Part shown: positions 1 to 7,508 of the stretch, in pieces
How positions within the stretch are numbered: position 1 is the stretch's first letter
How the letters are laid out: each line of letters begins with the position of its first letter
From: Pseudomonas alkylphenolica
GTDB lineage: Bacteria; Pseudomonadota; Gammaproteobacteria; Pseudomonadales; Pseudomonadaceae
NCBI RefSeq assembly: GCF_000746525.1
Contig: NZ_CP009048.1
Coordinates: 2,907,501-2,971,500 of the forward strand
DNA: 64,000 nucleotides
Reading direction: 5' to 3'
Position numbers and translations under genes: made by a program
The notes under the pieces: generated by a model
Database searches by the model: none
The model's input: only the letters and a program-made list of their open reading frames with translations
What the model was told of the DNA's origin: nothing

Positions 1-395
1 TAGTAGGCCAGCACCTGTTCGCCCAGCACGCGGCCGTCCAGTTGCTTTTGCCAGCTCACACCGCCATCGCCGCTGTGCAGGATCACGCCGTCATTGCCCA
101 CCGCCCAGCCCTGCTCGGCGCTGGGGAAACTCACGGCATTGAGGTCGGCACTGGCCGGCACGCTGGCCTGCTGCCAATGGCCACCGTTGTCATCGGAATA
201 CAGAATGTGCCCACGCGGACCGACAGCCACCAGGCGCGCGCCGACGCTGGTTACATCACGCAACGGGCTGGCCGCTGCCAGGGCGCTGGGCATGGCCGGC
301 AGATCCAGCACATCCATGTAAGGTGCGGCCTGTGCCGCACCTTGAAGGGCGGCCCACGTCAGCATCAACGCGGTACAGCGCTTGAGAGAATACAT
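1..395 (-). CDS. YCF48-like exported beta-propeller protein (5' part; runs off the left edge)
   Basis: Only about 131 N-terminal residues are visible. ATG at 395 is preceded by a strong GGAGG. A signal peptide is clear (MYSLKRCTALML, cleavage likely after the AQA near residue 23), so the protein is exported. Repeats such as GWAVGNDGVILHS and the GGxxW motifs resemble the YCF48/BNR-type beta-propeller family, known from photosystem II assembly but common in proteobacteria with unrelated roles. It follows the DUF1329 gene by about 100 bp on the same strand. In Pseudomonas this trio is usually followed by an RND-type transporter gene, which would lie outside the window. The molecular function is unknown. 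Confidence 0.85.
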   Translation of the reverse strand, partial: MYSLKRCTALMLTWAALQGAAQAAPYMDVLDLPAMPSALAAASPLRDVTSVGARLVAVGPRGHILYSDDNGGHWQQASVPASADLNAVSFPSAEQGWAVGNDGVILHSGDGGVSWQKQLDGRVLGEQVLAY

Positions 396-493
396 ACCGG
401 GTCCTCCGGATCGCCGCTGCACGCAGCAGGCTGCTCAACCAACGATCCGGCATCGAGGGGCGATGCCGGACCGTACCTACCTTGCCTGCGAAC

Positions 494-1852
494 TCAGCGA
501 ATGCCGGCGCCAGCCAGGGACTCAGGCGACCACTGGGTCTTGGACAGCGGGTCGATGTAGCGAATGCCGCCGTAAGCGCCGACCACGCCATTGAGGTTGT
601 AGGTGCCGCCGATCAGGTCGTAAATCATGAAAGGCGTGGCGTCCGGGGTCTGTTTGTCATAGCTCTGGCTGAGGAAGGCGAACGAGCCACGGTACAGCTG
701 ACCACGGGCGTCATACTGGTCGGAGGCCAGAGCGATCCAACTGTCCTCGTCGAGGTAGAAGCGGCGCTTGTGATAGATGTGACGGGCGCCGTCCTTGAGC
801 TTGCCTTCGACCACCCACACGCGGTGCTTCTCCCAACGCACGAACTGCGGCGCCAGATGGTTGGGGGTGATCAGCTGTTTGATGTCGGTGTTGTAGGTGA
901 GCTTGTAGGTGTTGTAGGGCACAAACATTTCCTGCTTGCCCACCAGAGTCCAGTCGTAACGGTCCAGAGCGCCGTTGAAGACGAACACGTCATCATAGGT
1001 ACCCGAGCCCGAGGTACCGGGGTTTGGGGTGTCATACGCCAGGTTCGGTGCAAGCTTGACCCGGCGCTGCCCCGGCAGGTACTGCCAGGCGCTGCGTGGT
1101 TGCACCAGCGGGTTGGCGGCGTCACGCAGCATCATTGCTTCACCGGCACGCCGGGCTGGCGCGGTGTACACCAGTTTCATCTGGTAGTAGGTGTCTTTGG
1201 AGCCGATGGTTTTGCTCATGTCCTCGTAGATCGGGTAGCTGATGTTGGCCTGACCTGTGGTGGACAGGGTCGGCACACCAGCGGAATCGACGTTCCATGA
1301 GTCGTACTTGGCCGCCATGCTCACGCCCTGGTAGCGCAGGAGGAAGTTCCACATGGCCTCGGCACCGGTCTGCGGGATCGGGAACGGAATCCCTGGCAGC
1401 ACGTTTTCAACCGCGGTACCGCCTTCCTTGCTGTGCGCACCGACAGCATTTTTTGCGGTGTTGTCCAGTACCGGCTGGGGCAGCGCGACGGTGCGATGGG
1501 TCGGGTAGACATCCACCGAGAACGTCGGGAAGCGCTTGAGCAACTCCTGGGTGGTCGCCGTCAGCTGGCCTTTGTACTGATCAGCGTTCTTGGCATTGAT
1601 GACCATCAGCGGCTTTTCGCCGGCAAACGGGTCGGGACGCATGCTGTCGCCGCTCTTGAAGCTGGCGGGTGGGGTGACCAGTCCGCCCTGATAAGCAGGA
1701 ATGGAACCGTCGGCATTGGCGGCGCTTTCGGCGCCGATACGGGTCAGGCTGGTGCCGAGGCGGGCTGCCTGGTCGCTGGATACTGCGGCCTGGGCGCAAT
1801 GGATTGCTGCCAGTGACAGGCAGGTGGCTAAAAGTGTACGCATGTAATTCAT
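494..1852 (-). CDS. DUF1329 family exported protein
   Basis: The protein has 452 residues. The chosen ATG at 1852 gives a good signal peptide (MNYMRTLLATCL to AQA, about 22 residues) and has AGGAAA upstream; a start at 1897 would bury the signal peptide behind 15 charged residues. The body matches DUF1329, a family with a LolA/LolB-like fold expected in the periplasm or at the outer membrane. It lies 41 bp downstream of the DUF1302 gene, with which it almost always pairs in Pseudomonas. The pair is often linked to RND-type transport of hydrophobic compounds; that link is context from the family and is not shown here. Confidence 0.9.
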   Translation of the reverse strand: MNYMRTLLATCLSLAAIHCAQAAVSSDQAARLGTSLTRIGAESAANADGSIPAYQGGLVTPPASFKSGDSMRPDPFAGEKPLMVINAKNADQYKGQLTATTQELLKRFPTFSVDVYPTHRTVALPQPVLDNTAKNAVGAHSKEGGTAVENVLPGIPFPIPQTGAEAMWNFLLRYQGVSMAAKYDSWNVDSAGVPTLSTTGQANISYPIYEDMSKTIGSKDTYYQMKLVYTAPARRAGEAMMLRDAANPLVQPRSAWQYLPGQRRVKLAPNLAYDTPNPGTSGSGTYDDVFVFNGALDRYDWTLVGKQEMFVPYNTYKLTYNTDIKQLITPNHLAPQFVRWEKHRVWVVEGKLKDGARHIYHKRRFYLDEDSWIALASDQYDARGQLYRGSFAFLSQSYDKQTPDATPFMIYDLIGGTYNLNGVVGAYGGIRYIDPLSKTQWSPESLAGAGIR

Positions 1853-1893
1853 GATGATTGTTTTCCTGCGTGATGTCTGAAGGAAGACGTGAC

Positions 1894-3849
1894 TCAAAAA
1901 GTGGTTTTTACGGTCAGGTACAGCGCGCCACGGTCCTCAGTGGTCGCCCCGCCGCCAGAGAAAGAGGCATAGCCTCCGCCGTAGCAGGTGTAATCCTGCT
2001 CGCCGTCCAGGGCATTGGGAGTCGTGCCATCGGTCTGGCCGTTCTTGCACGACTGCGTCTTGCCAAAGCTGTCGACATACTTGAGGTCGACGAAATACTG
2101 GTTGTAAACCGCGGCGCTGACGCCTACCGCGTAGTTGCCGGTGTCTTCGGCGCCACCGCCCTGCACCGGCGAGACGCCATCGATACCGACGTTGACCGAC
2201 AGCGGCATGCTCATGTCGACGCCGGGCATGACCTGGTACCAGGTCGGGGTGAAGTTGACGGCGATGCCCCAGTTGTCACGGGTCGGTTTGTCGATCCCGC
2301 GGTAGCTGCTCTTGCCCTTGTACAAGGCCTCGTTGTGGCCATCGAGCTTGAGCAGGTTGCTGTAGAACAACTCGCCCAACAGGGTCGCGCTATCGAACAG
2401 CGGCGTATCGGCGATGGTCATCAGGCCGTTGAGGGTCCAGTGCAGCGTCTGGCCGGTGGCACTCAGGCCGTCGCCGTCGCTGGGCACGTCAGTGATCACG
2501 CCACTGCTCGGCAGGCGTGGCGGCAACAGACCGAAGCCGCCAGCCAGGCCGCCTTGGCCCGGGGCACTGACGATGGCCGGAATGCTCGCCAGCGGCATGT
2601 TGTGGCGGATGTTCAGGTCGCTGCCGACACTGATGCCGGCCACGTCTTTGGACAGACTCAGGCCATAGACATCGATGTTATCGGCGTAGGCAAACTGGTA
2701 AGAGGCGCTTTGCAGCGAGTTGTAGAGGTTGCCGACGGCGCCCTGGCGACCGGCAGGCGGGTTGCCGAACGGGCCACGGGACACGGTCAGGCCGCGGGTA
2801 TCGAGCCAAGCCTGCGGGAGGATTTCCGAAGTCTTGCGGTAGTAGAAGCCCATGGTGCCGCCCAGCCATTCGGGCGACCACTTGGCCATCACGCCCCAGT
2901 CACCGCGTTTTTCCGGGTTCAGGTCTTCGCCGCGGCGAATGCTGGTCAGCGCACCCCGTACCGGGATCAGCCCGGGCGTGCCGGTGTGACCGAGGAGGAA
3001 GCTCTGGGCGCCCTCACCCACCACATCGGAGCCGCCATAATAGGTGCCCGCTTCCGGCAACCGGGCGGCATCCCATTCGAAGAAATACTGCGCGCCGATG
3101 GTCAGTTCCGGGTTCACCAGAAACGAGGTGGACAGCTGGTTGCGCGGTACGAACAGTTCCTTGGCCTCAGTGCCAGGCGACGCTGCCAGCTTGGCCAGGT
3201 CGAGGCCGGACTGGCCATAGCTGAGCGAGTGCACCGGGTTGAGCAGGGTTTCGCCCCAGAACAGGTTGTGCTGACCCAGCTTGCCGCTCAGTTGCGAGCT
3301 TTCGCCGACTTCGGTGCTCATGAACACGAACGCATCGAGCACTTCGCCAGACGGGCCGGTGTAATAGCGTTGGGCATAATTGCTCAGGTGTGGGCTACCC
3401 AGCGGGGTGCCGGTACCCGGCAAACCATTAAGGCTTGGAACGATGCCGGAACTGTCACCATTGCCGTTGACGAACGGGTTGGAATTGGAACCGGTGTTCT
3501 CGTAAGCCTTGTCATACCAGCTGGCGGCGCTGACGCGAAAGCCCATGCTGCCCTGGTAGATCACATCCAGCTCGGTCAGCAGGTCGACGCGGTTGGTGAT
3601 GTTGGTACCGGCCTTGCGGAAGTTGTAATCGCCGTCGTTGTTGTTCGGCGTTGCCAGCATGCGCTTGTCGGCGCTTTCGGTGCGTACGCCGTAGTTGTAC
3701 TTGACGGTGTTGTCCAGGCGCACGGCCCAGTCTTCGTTACCGGTATCGACTTCGAACGCATGCGCGCCAGGCAAAGCGAGCAAACTGATGGCACAGGCCA
3801 GCAGACGGCGCTGCGACGGCACAGCGCATTGAATGCGGTGTTTTGGCAT
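1894..3849 (-). CDS. DUF1302 family outer-membrane protein
   Basis: The protein has 651 residues. ATG at 3849 has GGAG upstream and starts a signal peptide ending near ALPGAHA. The mature part is rich in Gly, Asn, Tyr and alternating hydrophobic residues, and ends in VKTTF, the terminal Phe typical of outer-membrane beta-barrels. This fits DUF1302, which pairs with DUF1329. It is the first gene of the leftward run that includes the DUF1329 and YCF48-like genes. Its substrate is unknown. A 699-codon open frame on the other strand is a shadow caused by GC-rich codon use. Confidence 0.9.
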   Translation of the reverse strand: MPKHRIQCAVPSQRRLLACAISLLALPGAHAFEVDTGNEDWAVRLDNTVKYNYGVRTESADKRMLATPNNNDGDYNFRKAGTNITNRVDLLTELDVIYQGSMGFRVSAASWYDKAYENTGSNSNPFVNGNGDSSGIVPSLNGLPGTGTPLGSPHLSNYAQRYYTGPSGEVLDAFVFMSTEVGESSQLSGKLGQHNLFWGETLLNPVHSLSYGQSGLDLAKLAASPGTEAKELFVPRNQLSTSFLVNPELTIGAQYFFEWDAARLPEAGTYYGGSDVVGEGAQSFLLGHTGTPGLIPVRGALTSIRRGEDLNPEKRGDWGVMAKWSPEWLGGTMGFYYRKTSEILPQAWLDTRGLTVSRGPFGNPPAGRQGAVGNLYNSLQSASYQFAYADNIDVYGLSLSKDVAGISVGSDLNIRHNMPLASIPAIVSAPGQGGLAGGFGLLPPRLPSSGVITDVPSDGDGLSATGQTLHWTLNGLMTIADTPLFDSATLLGELFYSNLLKLDGHNEALYKGKSSYRGIDKPTRDNWGIAVNFTPTWYQVMPGVDMSMPLSVNVGIDGVSPVQGGGAEDTGNYAVGVSAAVYNQYFVDLKYVDSFGKTQSCKNGQTDGTTPNALDGEQDYTCYGGGYASFSGGGATTEDRGALYLTVKTTF

Positions 3850-3934
3850 TACGATGACTCCACGAATTGTTATTTTTGTTATCGCCGCCCGACTTGTGCG
3901 GGCGTTGGTCAAGCGTCCGTGCGCGACGGCAGGG

Positions 3935-4519
3935 TTAACAGTCCAGCATTTGAATGAAGGTTTCGGCCTGGGGCCAGGGACCGAACCCGGCAGCCGGGTT
4001 CAAGTGACCGACCGCGCCGAGCAATTCCAGGTCGCTGCCCCAGCCTTCGGCCATGGCGGTAACCGCCTCGAGGCTGGCCAGGTGATCGTTGCTGCTGGCA
4101 GCAACAATGCTCGAGAACGGCAACGGTGTGATCGGCAGCGGCGCCCAGCCATTGGCGCGCAGGGTGTCCGGGCTTGGGTAGGCAGCAGGCCATTGAGCGT
4201 TCAGGTCCGGTGGCGCCGCCAGCAACGCGCCTTTGATCGGCCGGTCGTAGCGGGCGGCCCAATGGGCGACCATCAGCACACCGGCGCTGTGCGCCACCAG
4301 CACGACTTCGCCGTCGATCTGCTCCAGTTCGCGCTGGATCGCTTCGACCCGGGCGTTGCAGTCCAGGCCATTGACCTGCAAGGGCGGTACTGAGCGCACA
4401 TTGGCCAGGCGCGCCTGGAGCAGGGTCTGCCAATGCTCGGCAACATGGTCACGCAGGCCGGGGACGATCAGGACGGTAGCGGCGGTATGCAATCTTTCCA
4501 CGTCAGCACCTATGCTCAA
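3935..4519 (-). CDS. RBBP9/YdeN-type serine hydrolase
   Basis: A 194-residue alpha/beta hydrolase. The core is complete: IVPGLRDH strand and oxyanion region (about 18-25), nucleophile in VAHSAG (Ser78), a likely Asp145 in SNDH and His172 in VGHLNP. These are the marks of the small RBBP9/YdeN hydrolases, whose substrates are mostly unknown. The start used is TTG at 4519. A GTG at 4501, six codons in, is an alternative, since AGGTG lies just upstream of it. The gene lies 85 bp upstream of the DUF1302 gene on the same strand and is divergent from the AraC gene. Confidence 0.82.
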   Translation of the reverse strand: MSIGADVERLHTAATVLIVPGLRDHVAEHWQTLLQARLANVRSVPPLQVNGLDCNARVEAIQRELEQIDGEVVLVAHSAGVLMVAHWAARYDRPIKGALLAAPPDLNAQWPAAYPSPDTLRANGWAPLPITPLPFSSIVAASSNDHLASLEAVTAMAEGWGSDLELLGAVGHLNPAAGFGPWPQAETFIQMLDC

Positions 4520-4777
4520 GTCAGTCAGCTCACCACGTTGGGGGAGCGCTTGAGAGTCACAGTAATCACCCCTACCCCCGGGTGCTTTACATTGAACGTC
4601 AGTGACTTCTCATTTGATGACACCGATGCGGGCAGCCGTCCGCTACGCTTGAACAGTGGGCAGATCGCTCCGGGAGAGGGGCAGGAAACGGCTTTTCATT
4701 TGATGACACTCAGGCTATAAAAAGCGACCCGCCACAGAAGCGGGACGCCTAATGAGAAATGCGTGGAAAACAATAAA
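4520..4777. promoter_or_regulatory. Divergent promoter region with two copies of a 14-nt motif
   Basis: This gap separates the leftward serine hydrolase from the rightward AraC gene. The motif TCATTTGATGACAC occurs at 4610-4623 and again at 4696-4709, 86 bp apart in the same orientation. Each contains short inverted arms, TCAT and ATGA. A third exact copy lies at 13975-13988, in front of the MocR gene. They are most simply read as operator sites for the AraC protein or another regulator; no binding is shown. Confidence 0.5.
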
Positions 4778-5788
4778 ATGACCGCCCTCGTCCGTGCTGC
4801 AAGCTTGACCAACTACCTCGAAGTGTCGCGCCACGTGGGGTTGAACCCGCACGCCTTGCTGGCCCAGGTCGGCCTGAGTGCCGCATTGCTCGATGATCCG
4901 AACCAACGTCTTGCGGTTTCAAGCGTGATTACGCTGCTGGAGGAATCGGCGCGGGTCAGTGGTTGTGAGACCTTTGGCCTGCGGATGGCCGAATTGCGTC
5001 AGTTGTCGGACTTTGGCGAGATCAGCCTGTTGCTCAGTCACCAGCGCACGCTGCGTGATGCCTTGCTGGTGATCGTGCAGTACCGGCATTTGCTCAATGA
5101 TGCGCTGGCGATTCATATCGAAGACGCGGGCAAAACGGTGATCATTCGTGAAGAAGTGGTCAGCGACCTGCCGCGCGGCAGTCGTCAGGCTACGGAGCTT
5201 GCGATCGGGGTCATGCGGCGTCTGTGTGCGGCTGTATTGGGGGCTCACTGGCATCCGATCAGTGCCAATTTCACCCACAATCCTCCGGCTGACCTTGCCA
5301 TTCACCGGCGGATATTTGGTTGCAAGCTGGTGTTTGGCAGTGAGTTCAACGGCATTGTCTGCCCTGCGGCCGATCTGGATGCGGCCAATCCGCTGGCCAA
5401 TGAGGCGATGGCGCGCCTGGCCCAGCGTTATCTGGATACGCTGCAGGCCGGGGGCAAGCTGTCGCTGGAGCTGGAGATGCGCAAGACCATTTATTTGTTG
5501 CTGCCTATGGGGCGGGCCACTATCGAGCAAGTGGCGCAGACCCAGGGGATGAACGTGCGGACCTTGCAGCGGCGGCTGGAGGAATGTGGGGTGACGTTCA
5601 GTGATTTGATCAACGGGGTGCGGCGGGATCTGGTGATTCGTTATCTGGAGAATCCCAGTTATTCACTGGGGCGGATTGCGGATATGCTGGGGTATTCGAT
5701 GCCTAGCTCGTTTACCCGCTGGTTTATTGCGCAGTTTGGGATGCCGCCGGCTGCGTGGCGGGTGCAGCATGGGGTTCAGCAGCGTTGA
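4778..5788 (+). CDS. AraC family transcriptional regulator with arabinose-binding-like N-domain
   Basis: The protein has 336 residues from ATG 4778; GTG 4763 in the same frame would add five residues. The N-terminal two-thirds match the Arabinose_bd domain of OruR-type regulators (motif LEVSRHVGLNPHALLAQVGL). The C-terminal AraC double helix-turn-helix covers about residues 240-330 (NVRTLQRRLEECGVTFSDLI, then SLGRIADMLGYS and SSFTRWF). Its promoter region carries two copies of a 14-nt repeated motif, so autoregulation is plausible. Targets may be the neighbouring envelope genes, and possibly the MocR region where the motif recurs. Confidence 0.88.
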   Translation: MTALVRAASLTNYLEVSRHVGLNPHALLAQVGLSAALLDDPNQRLAVSSVITLLEESARVSGCETFGLRMAELRQLSDFGEISLLLSHQRTLRDALLVIVQYRHLLNDALAIHIEDAGKTVIIREEVVSDLPRGSRQATELAIGVMRRLCAAVLGAHWHPISANFTHNPPADLAIHRRIFGCKLVFGSEFNGIVCPAADLDAANPLANEAMARLAQRYLDTLQAGGKLSLELEMRKTIYLLLPMGRATIEQVAQTQGMNVRTLQRRLEECGVTFSDLINGVRRDLVIRYLENPSYSLGRIADMLGYSMPSSFTRWFIAQFGMPPAAWRVQHGVQQR

Positions 5789-5790
5789 GG

Positions 5791-5937
5791 GTGGGAGCGG
5801 GCTTGCCCCGCGATGAGGCCCTCTGACTTGTGGTCATATCCATTGGCGGCGGTGGCGCTGAGTCACCTTGGCAAATGGATATGTTCAGAAAATGCGGGGC
5901 AATCAAAGGCCTCATCGCGGGGCAAGCCCGCTCCCAC
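5791..5937. repeat. REP inverted pair (BIME) after the AraC gene
   Basis: Positions 5791-5820 and 5908-5937 are a perfect 30-bp inverted repeat of the Pseudomonas REP sequence. Between them, CATATCCATT (near 5836) and AATGGATATG form a second inverted pair. The left part of that inner element is the reverse complement of a sequence at about 6662-6693. The structure probably stops or protects the AraC transcript. Confidence 0.85.
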
Positions 5938-5972
5938 CGGGCAGATCAGATTTCACTGACTAGCCAGCACCT

Positions 5973-6068
5973 GGTCCTAGGACCTATCCTACGCAATCTG
6001 TCGGCCTCAGTAGCTTGCCCGGGGAAGGTCTTCACACTAGGCTCGCTCGGTCACTGAATATTCAGTGA
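5973..6068 (+). promoter_or_regulatory. Predicted promoter of DUF3077 gene copy 1 with two palindromes
   Basis: A perfect 12-bp palindrome, GGTCCTAGGACC, lies at 5973-5984. A weak sigma-70-like promoter follows: TTGCCC at 6015-6020, a 17-bp gap, and TAGGCT at 6038-6043. An 18-nt palindrome, TCACTGAATATTCAGTGA, lies at 6051-6068, close to the predicted start of transcription, and would form a 5'-terminal hairpin in the RNA. All elements recur in copy 2. The promoter call is inference; the palindromes are seen directly. Confidence 0.5.
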
Positions 6069-6245
6069 TCGGGTTTGGCGACCCGGACAAGTTAAGACAT
6101 CACCATGACGCTTTATGGTGGCTGTGCGCGGGAGGGCTTCGGCCCTGCCGGGTTCCTAACTTACCGGTTCGCCAACCCGCGTACAGCTGCCACCCATTTT
6201 GTTTGGCGACGAAAGTGTGGCGGCTCCACAAGTTAGGAGTTGACC
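6069..6245 (+). ncRNA. Structured 5' leader of DUF3077 gene copy 1; candidate translational switch
   Basis: Strand A AAGTTA (6089-6094) and strand C AAGTTAGGA (6230-6238) are both complementary to strand B TCCTAACTT (6154-6162). C contains the Shine-Dalgarno AGGAG, six bases before ATG 6246, so B:C pairing would hide it and A:B pairing would free it. B sits in the loop of a CCGG/CCGG hairpin (6148-6151, 6164-6167). A 16-bp helix, 6117-6132 with 6176-6191 (three G-U pairs), encloses it together with a cUUCGg hairpin at 6133-6146. The same layout with different switch sequences exists in copy 2. Confidence 0.65.
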
Positions 6246-6560
6246 ATGAAAAAGCCCGTCCCCGACCCTCCCAGCCTGCACCTCATTGAAACGCTCGAGA
6301 CCGACGTCCTCTGTTGCCCGGAACATCCACCCCTGTTCAGCGTACGTGCCGGCGTCAGTGCTGAAGATGCGCTGGTGCATGCTTCGTTTTACCTCAAGTG
6401 CGCCCGTACCACCGTTATCGAAGCCGTCCGCCACACCAACATGGTAGGACGAGGCCTGGCCTGGTCCACCCAGCATTCGGTGGAGATGGCCATGGCCCTG
6501 CTTGATGCGTTGCTTGATGCGTTGCTGGATGGGCTGGAAGAGCGACAGATGCCAGGTTGA
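6246..6560 (+). CDS. DUF3077 family protein, copy 1
   Basis: A 104-residue protein from ATG 6246, with AGGAG six bases upstream. The middle, LFSVRAGVSAEDALVHAS, is the signature of the Pseudomonas DUF3077 family, whose function is unknown. The C-terminal part carries a short internal repeat, LLDALLDALLDGL, expected to be helical. There is no signal peptide or membrane segment, so it should be cytoplasmic. The protein is identical to that of copy 2 (7058-7372), yet the leaders differ, so the two genes could give the same product under separate control. Confidence 0.85.
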   Translation: MKKPVPDPPSLHLIETLETDVLCCPEHPPLFSVRAGVSAEDALVHASFYLKCARTTVIEAVRHTNMVGRGLAWSTQHSVEMAMALLDALLDALLDGLEERQMPG

Positions 6561-6569
6561 TCAGACTGC

Positions 6570-6706
6570 TGTAGGAGCGGATTTATCCGCGATGGACTGG
6601 AAGCAGTCCCATCTTCTGCGGCCGCGCTGCGACCAAGTAACCCGCCGTAAGGGCGGAAAGGTGACTCAGCGCCACCACCGCCCATGGATATGCCCGCAAA
6701 TCCGAG
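6570..6706. repeat. REP-like hairpin and second intergenic repeat between the two DUF3077 copies
   Basis: A REP-like hairpin (GAGCGGATTTATCCGC) lies within 6570-6591. From about 6640 a different element follows: the hairpin CCGCC-GTAA-GGGCGG, then GGTGACTCAGCGCCACC at about 6660. The latter is the reverse complement, with few changes, of part of the spacer at about 5836-5869. No gene is seen here. Confidence 0.6.
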
Positions 6707-6771
6707 GGCCTCATCGTGGGGCAAGCCCACTCCCACCGGGCAGATCAGATTCCACTGACTAGCCAGCACCT

Positions 6772-6867
6772 GGTCCTAGGACCTATCCTACGCAATCTGT
6801 CGGCCTCAGTAGCTTGCCCGGGGAAGGTCTTCACACTAGGCTCGCTCGGTCACTGAATGTTCAGTGA
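6772..6867 (+). promoter_or_regulatory. Predicted promoter of DUF3077 gene copy 2 with two palindromes
   Basis: Same arrangement as in copy 1: palindrome GGTCCTAGGACC at 6772-6783, TTGCCC at 6814-6819, 17-bp gap, TAGGCT at 6837-6842, then TCACTGAATGTTCAGTGA at 6850-6867. One A-to-G change at the centre of the last element leaves both arms paired. Confidence 0.5.
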
Positions 6868-7057
6868 TCGGGTTTGGCGACCCGGACAAGCACTCGTGTA
6901 GTTCCCAGTAAGTCGTCATGTGTTATGGCGGCTGTGCGCGGGAGGGTTTCGGCCCTGCCGGGTTTCCGAGTGTTCCGGTTCGCCAACCCGCGTACAGCTG
7001 CCACCCATTAGTTTGGCGACGAAAGCGTGGCAGCTCCTTTTACACTCGGAGTTGACC
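6868..7057 (+). ncRNA. Structured 5' leader of DUF3077 gene copy 2; candidate translational switch
   Basis: Strand A CACTCG (6891-6896) and strand C ACACTCGGA (7042-7050) are both complementary to strand B TCCGAGTGT (6965-6973); B:C is a perfect 9-bp match that covers part of the Shine-Dalgarno CGGAG. The scaffold is that of copy 1: a 16-bp outer helix, a UUCG hairpin and a CCGG/CCGG hairpin (6958-6961, 6975-6978) with B in its loop. The outer helix shows a U-G to C-G change relative to copy 1. All three switch strands differ from copy 1 and yet stay mutually complementary. Confidence 0.65.
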
Positions 7058-7372
7058 ATGAAAAAGCCCGTCCCCGACCCTCCCAGCCTGCACCTCATTG
7101 AAACGCTCGAGACCGACGTCCTCTGTTGCCCGGAACATCCACCCCTGTTCAGCGTACGTGCCGGCGTCAGTGCTGAAGATGCGCTGGTGCATGCTTCGTT
7201 TTACCTCAAGTGCGCCCGTACCACCGTTATCGAAGCCGTCCGCCACACCAACATGGTAGGACGAGGCCTGGCCTGGTCCACCCAGCATTCGGTGGAGATG
7301 GCCATGGCCCTGCTTGATGCGTTGCTTGATGCGTTGCTGGATGGGCTGGAAGAGCGACAGATGCCAGGTTGA
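7058..7372 (+). CDS. DUF3077 family protein, copy 2
   Basis: A 104-residue product identical to that of the gene at 6246-6560, including the DUF3077 signature LFSVRAGVSAEDALVHAS and the LLDALLDALLDGL tail. The start ATG 7058 is preceded by CGGAG, which the leader can mask. Complete nucleotide identity between the coding copies, next to diverged leaders, suggests recent duplication or gene conversion of the coding part. The function is unknown. Confidence 0.85.
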   Translation: MKKPVPDPPSLHLIETLETDVLCCPEHPPLFSVRAGVSAEDALVHASFYLKCARTTVIEAVRHTNMVGRGLAWSTQHSVEMAMALLDALLDALLDGLEERQMPG

Positions 7373-7381
7373 TCAGGCTGC

Positions 7382-7486
7382 TGTAGGAGCGGATTTATCC
7401 GCGATGGACTGGCAGCAGTCCCATCTTCTGCGGCCGCGCTGCGACCCTTCGCGGCGGTCCGGCGTTCCGGTAAATCCGCTCCTACA
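7382..7486. repeat. REP-like inverted pair between convergent genes
   Basis: TGTAGGAGCGGATTTA at 7382-7397 and its exact reverse complement at 7471-7486 form a 16-bp inverted repeat. It lies between the rightward DUF3077 gene and the leftward YeiH gene and may act as a bidirectional terminator. Confidence 0.75.
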
Positions 7487-7508
7487 AAAGATAGGCGCTC
7501 CCACCCTG

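Larger units (their letters stand above)
5908..6634 (+). repeat. Tandem duplication, copy 1 (leader plus DUF3077 gene)
   Basis: This block is repeated at 6707-7446. The shared part begins at a REP half-site, covers about 140 bp of promoter sequence, the structured leader, the whole DUF3077 gene and about 70 bp after it. The coding parts appear identical. The leaders differ mainly in the switch strands and the linker, which is 26 nt here and 36 nt in copy 2. No transposase or target-site duplication is seen, so recombination between flanking REP-like repeats is the simplest origin. Confidence 0.85.
6707..7446 (+). repeat. Tandem duplication, copy 2 (leader plus DUF3077 gene)
   Basis: Second copy of the block at 5908-6634, starting 799 bp later. 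Before the leader it differs from copy 1 by only a few substitutions; the leader switch strands and linker are clearly different; the coding part is identical. After the gene, the REP-like hairpin here keeps its partner half at 7471-7486, which copy 1 lacks. Confidence 0.85.

Noticed and set aside
1858..3957. 699-codon open frame on the plus strand
   Set aside because: It lies fully opposite the DUF1302 gene, which has signal peptide, ribosome site and barrel features; the frame is a shadow of GC-rich codon use.
5830..6057. Short open frames translating REP DNA (VGAGLPRD, IAGQARSHR)
   Set aside because: These peptides recur at each REP and in both orientations; they come from the repeat and not from genes.
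5908..7446. Composite transposon or IS as source of the DUF3077 duplication
   Set aside because: No transposase, terminal inverted repeats of IS type or target duplications are visible.
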